From Fodinibacter sp963695175 (lineage in GTDB: Bacteria > Actinomycetota > Actinomycetes > Actinomycetales > Dermatophilaceae), in NCBI GenBank assembly GCA_963695175.1, contig CAVOGG010000004.1, positions 992,001 through 1,056,000 on the forward strand: a stretch of 64,000 nucleotides of DNA, in the 5' to 3' direction. A model generated the notes under the pieces. That model was given only the letters and a program-made list of their open reading frames with translations, was not told the DNA's origin and made no database searches. The translations under genes were made by a program, and so were the position numbers. Positions 45,072 to 54,558 of this stretch are shown here, one piece after another (the stretch's first letter is position 1; each line of letters begins with the position of its first letter).

Positions 45072-47244
45072 TCACCGGCCGCCGGCCAGCGCCTTCACCA
45101 CGGCCGGCTCGATGTCCGGCACCAGGGTGCGCGCGAACGTCGTGGTCATGTGGCCGTGGTCGAAGTAGGCGATCAGGCCACCGATGACGAAGTGGCACCG
45201 GCCGTCGCGGCAGAACCGGTCGGTGAGGTCGAGGCTGTCGACCAGCTGCGAGCTGTCGGCGAGGGCAGCGGCGTTGAGGGGATCGGCCTGGACGGCCAGC
45301 TCCGCCGGGCTGGCGCAGGCGTCGACGTCGTCGAGGTGCGCGGCCACGCAGTCCGGTACCTCGACCGAGGCCGCGGGCACGTCGCGCAGGACCAGCACGG
45401 GTGTACCGCTGGCCGTGATCTGGCGCAGGGTGTCCGCGTAGGCCCGCTGGGCAACCGTCGCCTTGTCGCCTCGCCTTCACGCCCACGATCGGCTGGAAGG
45501 TGCGGTCGCTCATGACGACGAGGTCGTAGTCGCCGCGGGTCACCGTGGCCAGCGCCCACTTGTTCCAGGCCCGGCAGTTGCGGGTGGCCCGGTCCGACCC
45601 GAACTCCAGCGGGAGGTCGACCGTGTAGCACTGCGAGGCCAGGTAGGTGTCCAGCCGCCAACCGTGGTCGTCGGCGATCGAGCCGAGGGCCGGCTGCCAG
45701 TGACCCGCGTGCGAGTTGCCGATGAGCGCCACCCGCACGTCACCGGCGGGGTCGCCGAAGGTGCACACCGGGTGGGCGGTGAACGGGCGGTTGGACCAGC
45801 AGCCCTGGTCGTAGAGGACCGGCTTGTCGGCGCGGGCGACGGCCGGGCTGGACAGCAGCTCCGCGCCCTCGATGGAGGTGCAACCCGGGTTGCGCATCGC
45901 CTCGGCGCCGACGCAGTCCGAGGTGGTGAGCTTCGCGGTGAGCGACTGCTCCTGTGCTGCCACCGCGGAGTCGGACCGCTGGATGACGACCAGCCCGACC
46001 GTGCCGAGCACGAGCACGCTGGCGGCGAGGATCGCGAAGCTTCGGGGCAGTGAGCCCGCGAGGGCGCGCGAGCGCCGCACCGGGTCCTCGACGAACCGCT
46101 TGGTGAGGGCGGCCACCACGACGACGGCCGCGACCGCGACGAGCTTGTCGGGGTTGGTGAGCTCGTGGGAGAGCGCATAGGGGGCGATGACCACGACCGG
46201 CCAGTGCCACAGGTAGACCGAGTAGGACACGTCGCCGAGCGCCTGGGAGGGCCGCAGGCCGAGCAGGACCCCCGGCGACCACCGCACCGAGTCCGTGGCC
46301 GCTGCGATGACCGCGACGGCGCCCACCGTGGGCAGCAGAGCGGCCGTGCCGGGGAAGGGGGTCGAGGCGTCGAACCGGAAGGCCGCGTACGCGATCATCG
46401 CCAGCCCGACCCAGCCCAGGGCAGCACGCAGCACCGGGCCGCGCAGCCGCCACCCGAGGTGCACGGCGACCGCCAGCAGCGACCCCAGCCCGAGCTCCCA
46501 GACCCGCGTGGGCGTCACGAAGTAGGCGGCCGGCGGGTCGCTCTGGGTGAGCAGTGCCGACCAGGCGAGGGATGCCGCCGTGACGACACCCAGGCCCGTG
46601 GCGCACCACACGATCGGGCGGCGGTTCCGGCCGACGAACCACATGATCGCGATGAGCACCGGCCAGAACAGGTAGAACTGCTCCTCCACCGACAGCGACC
46701 AGAAGTGCTGCACCGGGCTGGGGGCGTTCTCCGCGGAGAGGTAGTCGGTGGCCGACCTGGCGAGCGCCCAGTTCTCGACGGACAGTGCGGACGCGATCGT
46801 CTCTCGGGCCACGCCGGGGATCTGCGTCGAGGGCAGCCACGCGATGGACGCCACGAGGGTCGTCGCGAGCACCAGGGACGCGGCCGGCAGCAGGCGGCGG
46901 ACCCGACGGGCCCAGAAGGCCCCGAGCCGCCGCGGCGTCGTGGGCGGGGACCGCAAGAGGTGGCTGGAGATCAGGAAGCCGGAGATGACGAAGAACACGT
47001 CGACGCCGACGTAGCCACCGGTGAGCACCTCGGGCCAGAAGTGGAAGAGCAGCACGATGAGCACGGCGACGGCCCGCAGCCCCTGGATGTCACCGCGGAC
47101 CGGCTCGGCCGGGCGGCGCGGGGGACTGGGGCGGTCGGTGGTCAGGGTCCCGGTCGCGGCCCCGTCGCCGGACCCGTCGTCACCGCCCGGGGCGGCGACC
47201 CGGTCGCCGACGGGCGTCGACACCGACGCGGTGAACGGGTCCAC
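45072..47244 (-). CDS. OafA/YrhL-type acyltransferase with SGNH domain (frameshifted near the C-terminus)
   Basis: An acyltransferase-3 domain of about ten helices (residues about 50-400; DIQGLRAVAVLIVLLFHFWP and GYVGVDVFFVISGFLIS are diagnostic, with WSLSVEEQFYLFWP) is joined to an extracytoplasmic SGNH domain (VALIGNSHAGHWQPAL with the nucleophile). After VGVKARR the correct frame changes: the rest (TVAQRAYADTLRQITASG, VLVLRDVP, CHFVIGGLIAYFDHGHMT with the Asp-His pair) continues one base over to a stop at 45072. The span is one base too long, so an extra base in the repetitive AGGCGAGGCGACAAGGCG tract at about 45460-45480 is likely. Such proteins O-acetylate cell-surface glycans. Confidence 0.8.
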
Positions 47245-47380
47245 TACGCCTCCTGGGGGTGTCCGACCGGGATGCCCGCGTGTCGTGGGAGGCGGGCGCA
47301 GTGCTCAATGGTAGGTGAGCCGGGACGACCCCGGAACCGAGCGTGCACCCCCGGTTCCAGGGTGTGCGGGCCCGCGGAGC

Positions 47381-48508
47381 TCAGGCGAGGCGCTCGACGA
47401 CGTGCTCGACGCAGCCGATCAGCCGGCTGACGTCGTCGGGCTCGACCGCCGGGAAGCAGGCCACCCGCAGCTGGTTGCGGCCGAGCTTGCGATAGGGCTC
47501 GACGTCGACGACACCGTTGGCGCGCAACGTCTTCGCGATCGCGGAGGCGTCGATCGCGTCGTCGAAGTCGATGGTCGCGACCACCTGGGAGCGGTTGGCG
47601 GGGTCGGTGACGTAGGGCGTTGCGTAGTCGCTCGCCTCGGCCCAGTCGTAGAGGCGCCCCGAGGAGTCCTTCGTGCGGGCGGTGGCCCAGTCGAGGCCGC
47701 CGTTGCCGTTGAGCCACTCGACCTGGTTCGCGAGCATCGCGAGGGTCGCGACCGCGGGGGTGTTGTAGGTCTGGTCGAGGCGGCTGTTGCTGATCGCCGT
47801 CGGCAGGCTGAAGAAGTCGGGCACCCAGCGGCCGGATGCCGTGATCTCCTCGACGCGAGCGAGGGCGGCGGGGGAGAACAGGGCCAGCCACAGGCCGCCG
47901 TCGGAGGCGAACGACTTCTGGGGAGCGAAGTAGTAGACGTCGGTCTGGCTCACGTCGACCGGGAGGCCACCGGCGCCCGAGGTCGCGTCGATGAGGACGA
48001 GGGCGTCGGCATCCGCGCCCGCGACCCGCTGCACGGGGGCCATGACACCGGTGCTCGTCTCGTTGTGGGCCCACGCGTAGACGTCGACCCCGGCCTCGGC
48101 CCGCGGGTCGGGGCGGCTGCCGGGCTCGCTGGAGATGACGGTCGGCTCGCCGAGGAAGGGAGCGTTCTTGGTGACGGTCGCGAACTTGCTCGAGAACTCG
48201 CCGAAGGTGAGGTGCTGCGCGCGGTCGCGAACCAGGCCGAAGGCCGCGACGTCCCAGAACGCGGTGGCGCCACCGTTGCCGAGCACGACCTCGTACCCCT
48301 CGGGGAGGTCGAAGTAGGTGGACAGCCCGGAGCGGATCGACTTGACGAGGTTCTTGACCGGGGCCTGGCGGTGCGAGGTGCCGAGCACCGTGCGGCCGAT
48401 CGTGGTCAGGGCCTCGACCTGCTCGGGGCGGACCTTCGAGGGCCCGGAGCCGAAACGACCGTCGGCGGGCAGCAGGTCGGCGGGGATGGTGATCTGGGCG
48501 TCGCTCAC
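47381..48508 (-). CDS. serC: Phosphoserine aminotransferase
   Basis: 375 residues of the actinobacterial SerC type. It converts 3-phosphohydroxypyruvate and glutamate to phosphoserine, the second step of serine synthesis (also used in B6 synthesis). DGRFGSGPSKVRPEQ at the N-terminus, LGTSHRQAPVKNLV, LGNGGATAFWDVA, WAHNETSTGV, IDATSGAGGLPVDV and YYFAPQKSFASDGGLW, whose Lys binds PLP, are all intact. GTG 48508 is chosen because the family starts near ITIPADLLPADGRFG. Monocistronic by layout. Confidence 0.95.
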   Translation of the reverse strand: MSDAQITIPADLLPADGRFGSGPSKVRPEQVEALTTIGRTVLGTSHRQAPVKNLVKSIRSGLSTYFDLPEGYEVVLGNGGATAFWDVAAFGLVRDRAQHLTFGEFSSKFATVTKNAPFLGEPTVISSEPGSRPDPRAEAGVDVYAWAHNETSTGVMAPVQRVAGADADALVLIDATSGAGGLPVDVSQTDVYYFAPQKSFASDGGLWLALFSPAALARVEEITASGRWVPDFFSLPTAISNSRLDQTYNTPAVATLAMLANQVEWLNGNGGLDWATARTKDSSGRLYDWAEASDYATPYVTDPANRSQVVATIDFDDAIDASAIAKTLRANGVVDVEPYRKLGRNQLRVACFPAVEPDDVSRLIGCVEHVVERLA

Positions 48509-48677
48509 GAGGTGGGTCTCCGGTGTCGTGTAAGGGCGGGACGTCAATGCGGAGGGCCGGTGCGGCGGGCGCCGCGGCCGTCCGGTGGGCGTGTCCCGAC
48601 GTCGTCGGCGAGTGCGCGCCCGGCATCCATCCTCACCGATGCTGCCCGGATGGCGGACATCAGGTCCATCACGTGGA

Positions 48678-49421
48678 TCAGTCAGGGGCTGAGACCTTCG
48701 CCTCGAGCCCGCTGAGGAACAGCTCGAGCCCGATGCCGAAGTCGTCGGTGCCGTCGCTGTTGCCGGGGTCGTCGCCGGCGTAGCCGCCTGACCGGAAGAC
48801 CGGCGCGAGGTCGGGGAAGCGTTCTGGGGTGACCACCTGGCCGAGCAGGTCGATGGTCTCGGCTGAGATGTCGGGGGCGTCCTTGGCCCGCAGGTCGCGA
48901 TGCAGCAGACCGAAGGCGCGCACGTACATGCTCAACGAGAGCAGGACAGCCTGCTTGAGCGCGTCGTCGGCCGGCAACGTTCGCATCGCGCGGTAGGTGG
49001 CGTCGGCGACCCGGATGTTGTTCGGCATGAGCACGCCCTCGAGTGACAGCGGGACGTCGAGGAACCAGGGGTGGCGTGCATACAGCTGGAGGTGCAGGGC
49101 GGCGATGTCGCGCAGGCCCTGGCGCCAGTCGTCGGTCGACACCGCCACCTCCCCGACGATCTCGGTGGCGGCGTCCTGCATCAGCATGACGAGCTCGTCC
49201 TTGTTCGAGACGTACCGGTACAGCGACATGGTCGTGAACCCGAGCGACGCGGCGACCCGGCCCATCGTCACCGCCCCGAGCCCACCGTCGTCGGCGATGG
49301 CGACTGCCGCGCGGGCGATGGCGTCGTGGGTCAGCTCGCGCCGGGGGCCGCGTCTGGGCGCCTCCTCCAGGCCCCAGGCGATGACGAGGGCGCGCGGGAT
49401 CGGGGTCGGCGAGGCGGTCAC
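48678..49421 (-). CDS. TetR-family repressor with C-terminal TetR_C-like domain
   Basis: 247 residues. DNA-binding head: LTHDAIARAAVAIADDGGLGAVTMGRVAASLGFTTMSLYRYVSNKDEL (shown in part; recognition helix TTMSLYRYV). The rest resembles the tetracycline-repressor-like ligand domain (RQGLRDIAALHLQLYARHPWFL, GVLMPNNIRVADATYR). GTG 49421 has TACGCT 7 nt upstream on its strand, a leaderless arrangement; an in-frame ATG at 49451 lies within an operator half-site. Divergent from the ABC exporter, its likely target. Confidence 0.9.
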   Translation of the reverse strand: MTASPTPIPRALVIAWGLEEAPRRGPRRELTHDAIARAAVAIADDGGLGAVTMGRVAASLGFTTMSLYRYVSNKDELVMLMQDAATEIVGEVAVSTDDWRQGLRDIAALHLQLYARHPWFLDVPLSLEGVLMPNNIRVADATYRAMRTLPADDALKQAVLLSLSMYVRAFGLLHRDLRAKDAPDISAETIDLLGQVVTPERFPDLAPVFRSGGYAGDDPGNSDGTDDFGIGLELFLSGLEAKVSAPD

Positions 49422-49439
49422 GATCGCCAGCGTAGCGCG

Positions 49440-49493
49440 GACTGTGTACATCGCAGACTGTGTACGCCATACTCAGCGTATGACGTACACAGT
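49440..49493. promoter_or_regulatory. TetR-type operator cluster between the divergent regulator and ABC exporter
   Basis: GACTGTGTAC is repeated at 49440-49449 and 49456-49465, and GTACACAGT lies inverted at 49485-49493. The second and third form a long palindrome, ACTGTGTACG (49457-49466) with CGTACACAGT (49484-49493), with CATAC/GTATG pairing inside. The ABC start codon (49480) sits within the palindrome, so repressor would cover the leaderless start. Confidence 0.75.
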
Positions 49494-50391
49494 TATCTCG
49501 ATCGAAGGCCTCGTCGCCCGCTACGGCGACCTGGTCGTGCTCGACCACCTCACCCTCGATGTCGGCCCCGGCATCCTCGCCCTCCTCGGGCCCAACGGCG
49601 CCGGCAAGACGACACTCGTCGACACGGTCACCACGCTGCGACGCCCGGACGCCGGGCGGGTCCGGGTGCACGGCCACGACGTCGTCGCGGACGCCCCCAC
49701 CGTCCGCGGGCTGCTCGGGGTCACCGGGCAGCAAGCCAGTGTCGACGTCGTGCTCACCGGGCGCGAGAACCTCGTGCTCACCGGCCGGCTGCTCGGCCTG
49801 GGCCGGGCCGGTGCCCGTCGCCGCGCCGACGAGCTGCTCGAGCGGTTCGACCTCACCGAGCCCGCCGACCGCCGGGTGGCCACCTGGTCGGGTGGGATGC
49901 GCCGCCGGCTCGACCTCGCGGCCAGCCTCGTGACGACCCCGCGCGTGCTGGTGCTCGACGAGCCGACGACCGGCCTGGACGCCCGCTCGCGAGGGGCCCT
50001 GTGGGAGGAGGTCCGCGGCATCGCCGCTGCCGGGACGACCGTGCTGCTCACGACCCAGTACCTCGAGGAGGCCGACGTGCTCGCCGACCGGGTCGTCGTC
50101 CTCGACGGAGGCCGGGTCGTCGCCGACGGCACCCCCGACGCCCTGCGCCGCGCGGTCGGCGGCGAGGTCGTGCAGGTTCACGACTCGGCCGGGGCGGTGA
50201 CCGAGGTGCTCTCGACCGACGGGTCGGCCGCCGACGTCGCGCGGGTGCTGGGCCGGGTGCCCGCCGCGGCGCGGGTCACCGTCCGGCGCCCGAGCATGGA
50301 CGAGGTGTTCCTCCACCTCACCGGCGACGGCACGGCGGGGTCGTCGCAGCCAGCCGGTGCCGGCCGCCCGGTCGAGGAGGTGTCGGCATGA
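49480..50391 (+). CDS. ABC transporter ATP-binding protein, DrrA type
   Basis: 303 residues. Walker A GPNGAGKTT, signature WSGGMRRRLDLA, Walker B VLVLDEPTTGLD, H-loop LLTTQYLEEAD. The C-terminal extension ending in PSMDEVFLHLTGDG is typical of the daunorubicin-resistance (DrrA) subfamily that pairs with DrrB-type permeases to export drugs or lipids. CATACT (49468-49473) is 6 nt before the ATG. Stop overlaps the permease start (ATGA). Confidence 0.92.
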   Translation: MTYTVISIEGLVARYGDLVVLDHLTLDVGPGILALLGPNGAGKTTLVDTVTTLRRPDAGRVRVHGHDVVADAPTVRGLLGVTGQQASVDVVLTGRENLVLTGRLLGLGRAGARRRADELLERFDLTEPADRRVATWSGGMRRRLDLAASLVTTPRVLVLDEPTTGLDARSRGALWEEVRGIAAAGTTVLLTTQYLEEADVLADRVVVLDGGRVVADGTPDALRRAVGGEVVQVHDSAGAVTEVLSTDGSAADVARVLGRVPAAARVTVRRPSMDEVFLHLTGDGTAGSSQPAGAGRPVEEVSA

Positions 50392-51155
50392 GCGACGTCA
50401 TCAGCGCCGGAACGGTGTTCATCGGCCGGAGCCTGCGGCACTCCGCTCGGGACGTCGAGTCCCTCGTCATGTCCGTGACCCTGCCGGTCATGCTGATGCT
50501 GCTCTTCACCTACGTCTTCGGGGGTGCGGTCGCCGGGGACCCGTCCGCGTATGCCGCGTACGTCGTCCCGGGGACCGTCCTGCTCTGTGCCGGGTTCGGT
50601 GCCGCGACGACCGCAGTCGGCGTGGCCAACGACCTCGCTGGTGGGATGGTCGACCGGTTGCGTCGGATGCCGGTCCCTGCCTGGACCCTGCTCGTCGGCC
50701 ACGTCGTCGCCAGCCTGGTGCGCAACCTCGTGGCCACGGCCATCGTGCTGGGGGTGGGCGTGCTGCTCGGGTTCCGCCCGACCGCCGGACTGCTGGGGTG
50801 GATCGGCGCCATCGGCGTCATCGCCGCGTGGGTGCTCGCGGTCACGGCCGTCTTCGCCCTGATCGGGCTGCTCTCGGGGTCGCCAGAAGCGGCCAACGGC
50901 TACGGGTTCATCGTGCTGTTCCTGCCCTATGTCTCCAGCGCGTTCGTGCCCGTCGACACCCTGCCCACCTGGATGCGCGGGTTCGCCGAGCACCAGCCGG
51001 TCACGCCCGTGATCGAGTCGGTCCGGGCGATGCTCGGCGGCCACGCGCCCGGGGCCGACCTCTGGTGGGCGCTCGGCTGGTCACTGGGGCTGCTCGTCGT
51101 GGCCACGGCCCTCACGGCGTACGTCTTTCCGCGACGGCGGTCCCGGGCCGCCTGA
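50388..51155 (+). CDS. ABC-2 type permease, DrrB type
   Basis: 255 residues with six hydrophobic helices. The N-terminal segment VFIGRSLRHSARDVESLVMSVTLPVMLMLLF and the VPGTVLLCAGFG, AGGMVDRLRRMPV (coupling region) and FVPVDTLPTWMRGFAEHQPVTPVIE segments are characteristic. Translationally coupled to the ATPase; the pair forms an exporter whose substrate probably induces through the divergent TetR. Confidence 0.9.
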   Translation: MSDVISAGTVFIGRSLRHSARDVESLVMSVTLPVMLMLLFTYVFGGAVAGDPSAYAAYVVPGTVLLCAGFGAATTAVGVANDLAGGMVDRLRRMPVPAWTLLVGHVVASLVRNLVATAIVLGVGVLLGFRPTAGLLGWIGAIGVIAAWVLAVTAVFALIGLLSGSPEAANGYGFIVLFLPYVSSAFVPVDTLPTWMRGFAEHQPVTPVIESVRAMLGGHAPGADLWWALGWSLGLLVVATALTAYVFPRRRSRAA

Positions 51156-51195
51156 GGCCGCGAGCCGGCGGCGGCCCGGCATCCCTCGGCGGGCG

Positions 51196-53198
51196 TCAGC
51201 GGACGACGCCGCCGAGGCGAACGGCTCGCGTAGCTCGACGGGCCACCATCGGTGACCCACAGCGCGCCGTCACCACCACGACCGGCCATGAGGAAGCTGC
51301 CGTCCGGGCGCGACACGAGGTCGCCGGCGGAGGTCCACACCGTCGTCGTGGCGACCACCAGTGAACCGCGCTGCACGACGGCGCGCCCGTCGGACGCCGC
51401 TCCGACGGCGAGCCGGGCGACGCCGGGCCAGGTGTCGCCCAGCGCACGGTCGGACCAGCCCGAGAGCCCGTCGGCGCGGGCGCTCCAGGTCCCGGAGGCC
51501 GCGCTCGGGGTGAACTCGCGCTCGTGGTGGCGCCGTCGGTCCGCGGCCGCTGACGACGATGACGTTGCGTGTGGGATCGGCCGACGCCGACAGCCCGGAG
51601 GTGAAGCTGCCACCCACGGCCACCCAGCCGCTCCAGCGCTGCCTGTCGAAGTGCTGCCGAGGGCCACGCCGCTCCTCGAGACGGCGAAGACGTCGAGGGT
51701 GCCATCGCCCAGCGAGACGGCGTGCTGCGCGACGACGTTGCCACCGAGGTTGGTCGACCCGAGTCGACGGACCGCCTGGTACCACGACTGCACGACGGCA
51801 CCCGAGGCCAGGCGGGTGAGCGAGGTCGACCCGCCCCGCGGCCGAGGAGGCGGCCGAGGGCGCGTTGGTCGAGGTGACGCCCGCGCGAGGTGCACCCGGC
51901 CCAGGAGGCGCCGTCGTCGGCGCTGCGGCGCAGGTAGACCCGGTCACCGGTGCTACGCACGAAGACGCTGACCTGCCGGCCGGTGCGCGCCAGGGTGACG
52001 CCGGAGAGCCTGGACGAGCGTCCCGGCGGCCCGCCGGAACGGTCGCGGTCGGGGCGATCCGCACGATGCTGTCGTTGGTGCCGTTCGACGTCGTGAACCA
52101 CAGGGCACCGTCCGGGCCCTGCATCAGGGTGCGGATCCGGCCGAACCCCTCGGCCTGGGCGAGCGCGGTGGTCGCTGAACGACCCGGCTCGGTCCGGGCG
52201 TCGGGTTCATCCGCATCAGCGAGATGCCCTGGTCCTTGAGCAGGGCGACGGCCAGGGCGCCGCGCCAGGCCCCCCACCGCGGGTCGGTGAGGAAGGCGGC
52301 CCCACTGGTCGCGACGGTCGGGAACCCCGAGCTCCACATCGCCCTCGCGCCGGAGGGGAACTTGACCAGGTCGGTCATCGGGGTGGCCTCGTTGTAGCCC
52401 GGGATGGGGTCCCACCCGTAGTTCGCCCCCCGCACCACGAGGTTGACCTCGTCGTCGCGGTCGGTGCCGTGCTCGACCGACCACATCTCGTTCGTCCCGG
52501 GCCGCTGGGCGAGGCCCTGGATGTTGCGGTGCCCGTAGTTCCACACGTACCGGGCGTTCCCACCGCGTGCGACGAAGGGGTTGTCGGCTGGGATCGCGCC
52601 GTCCCACGCCCACCCGGAGCACCTTGCCGCCCAGCGAGGCGAGGTTCTGCGGGTTGGTGCCGGCGGCGGCGTCGCCGGTGCCCACGTAGAGGAAGCCGTC
52701 GGTGCCGAAGCGCAGCCGGCAGCCCCCGTGCCGCCCACCGACGAGGGGGATGCCGGTGACCACCGGGGCGCCGTCGGACGTCGCCGCCGTGTCGCTCGTC
52801 AGCCGCCAGCGCAGCACCCGGATGTCGAGGGCGGCGCCGGCCGCGTTCTGCACCGCCTGGCACGTGTAGAAGCGCCGGTTGGTGGCGGCGGCGGGGTCGG
52901 CGACGATGCCGAGCAGTCCGGACTCGCCGACGTTGAAGATCGCCGGGAAGCCGGTGACGGCGACCTGCCGCGGCGGGGCCGCACCCCGCTTGCTCCACAC
53001 CTGACCGGCCTTCAGGTCGTAGAGCATCAGGTCGGGCTCGACCCAGGTGAGGTCCCAGGGGTTGCTCAGGCCGGTGACGACCGTGGTCACCTGCACCGTC
53101 GGCGCCGCCGTGGCACTGGGCGCCGGGCCCGCACCGAGGGCCATGGCCAGGGCCAGCCCGGTGACGGCCAGTGGGGGAAGAAGTCGGGAGCGCGACAT
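51196..53198 (-). pseudogene. Secreted PQQ-type sugar dehydrogenase-like protein, disrupted by about seven frameshifts
   Basis: ATG 53198 begins a good signal peptide (RLLPPLAVTGLALAMALG, then AATAAPT). The beta-propeller of the glucose/sorbosone dehydrogenase family is recognisable but jumps frames: GLSNPWDLTWVEPD to GKVLRVG; then GAIPADNPFVARGG, RYVWNYGHRNIQGLAQRP, EMWSVEHGTDRDDEVNLV, ANYGWDPIPGYNE; then AQAEGFGRIRTLMQGPDGALWFTTSNG. A C-terminal repeat domain follows with further jumps (VSVFVRSTGDRVYLRRSADDG; SWYQAVRRLGSTNLGGNVVAQ; GWVAVGGSFTSGLSASADPT; WSDRALGDTWPGVARLAVGA). Junctions are near 52610, 52200, 52025, 51890, 51835, 51630, 51545 and possibly 51240. It is a decaying gene or a poorly sequenced stretch. 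Confidence 0.7.
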
Positions 53199-53363
53199 CG
53201 GGCACCTCCGGGGCGGCATCCGGCAGCGGCCGGCTTCCCGCGAGCGTATGTCCGTTCGGCGCGGGGGGCGACTGGTGCCGGTTCCGACGCAGCGACGCCG
53301 GCGGGCCCGGCATCCGACCCCTGGATGCGGGCCCGCCCGGGCGACGCCGCGCGCCCCGCGGGG

Positions 53364-54500
53364 TCAGTGGGCGCGGAAGCCCGTGACGTCCTCGATCGGT
53401 CGCGGACCGTGCCCGGTGTAGCGCGCGCTGGGCCGGATCAGCCGCCCGGTGCGCTTCTGCTCCAGGATGTGCGCCGACCAGCCGGCCGTGCGGGCCGAGG
53501 CGAACAGCGGCGTCATCATGTCGGCGGGCACCTCGGCGAAGTCGAGCAGCACCGCCGCCCAGAAGTCGACGTTGGTCTCCATCCGACGCTCGGGGTAGCG
53601 CTCCGCGAGCTCGGCGATGGCGGCCTTCTCCAGCTCGAGGGCGACCTCGTAGCGGGGGGTTCCGAGCCGCTTGCAGGTCTCGCGCAGCACGGTGGCGCGG
53701 GGGTCGTAGGCGCGGTACACGCGGTGCCCGAAGCCCATCAGGCGCTCCTTGCGGTCGAGCACCTCCTTGACGTAGCGCCGGGCGTCACCCATCTGCTCGA
53801 CGCCCTCGATCATGTGCTGGGCCCGGCTCGGGGCGCCACCGTGCAGCGGCCCGGACAAGGCCCCGATCGCACCCGAGAGGCAGGCCGCGACGTCGGCGCC
53901 GGTGGAGGCGATGACCCGCGCGGTGAAGGTCGACGCGTTCATGCCGTGCTCGGCCGCGGAGATGAAGTAGGAGTCGATGGCCTCGACGTGCTTGGGGTCG
54001 GGCTCACCGCGCCAGCGGATCATGAACCGTTCGGCGATGGTGCGGCCCTTGTCGACCTCGCTCTGCGGGACCATCGGCGTGCTCTGCCCGTGGGCGGCCT
54101 GGCCGATGAACGAGATGGCCATGACCGACGCTCGGGCGAGGTTGTCGCGGGCCTGTTTGTCGTCGATGTCGAGCAGCGGCTTGAACCCCCACACCGGGGC
54201 GAGCTGCGCCAGGGCCGACTGCACGTCGACGCGGATGTCGCCGGTGTGCACCGGCAGCGGGAACGGCTCGGCGGGCGGCAGGCCCGGGTCGAACTCGTCG
54301 TCGACGAGAAGCCCCCAGACCTGGCCGAAGGACACCCGGCCGACGAGGTCGTTGATGTCGACCCCCCGGTAGCGCAGCGCGCCACCTTGCTTATCGGGTT
54401 CCGCGATCTCCGACTCGAAGGCGATGACCCCCTCGAGCCCGGGCTGGAAGTTCGGGTCGCTGTCCGGGTGGGCCGTCCCGGTCTGTGCTGCGGTGCTCAT
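53364..54500 (-). CDS. Citrate synthase (type II-like, short form)
   Basis: 378 residues. Condenses oxaloacetate and acetyl-CoA; some relatives prefer propionyl-CoA. ALRYRGVDINDL at the N-terminus, EHGMNASTFTARVIAST with a substrate His, LSGALHGGAPSRA-type loop (here GPLHGGAPSRAQHMI), MGFGHRVYRAYDPRA with the catalytic His, and NVDFWAAVLLDF with the catalytic Asp are all present. The C-terminal RPSARYTGHGPRPIEDV is the usual citrate-binding Arg segment. The length and RYRG start resemble actinobacterial citrate synthase 2 / methylcitrate synthase, so the acyl-CoA preference is uncertain. Confidence 0.9.
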   Translation of the reverse strand: MSTAAQTGTAHPDSDPNFQPGLEGVIAFESEIAEPDKQGGALRYRGVDINDLVGRVSFGQVWGLLVDDEFDPGLPPAEPFPLPVHTGDIRVDVQSALAQLAPVWGFKPLLDIDDKQARDNLARASVMAISFIGQAAHGQSTPMVPQSEVDKGRTIAERFMIRWRGEPDPKHVEAIDSYFISAAEHGMNASTFTARVIASTGADVAACLSGAIGALSGPLHGGAPSRAQHMIEGVEQMGDARRYVKEVLDRKERLMGFGHRVYRAYDPRATVLRETCKRLGTPRYEVALELEKAAIAELAERYPERRMETNVDFWAAVLLDFAEVPADMMTPLFASARTAGWSAHILEQKRTGRLIRPSARYTGHGPRPIEDVTGFRAH

Positions 54501-54558
54501 GGGGTCCCCAATCGTCGCTCGTCGCCTTTGTCGGGCGGCCCCATTGTGCACGTCTGCG

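Noticed and set aside
45455..45485. Programmed ribosomal frameshift in the acyltransferase
   Set aside because: No heptameric slippery sequence or following pseudoknot is evident; a one-base length change is simpler.
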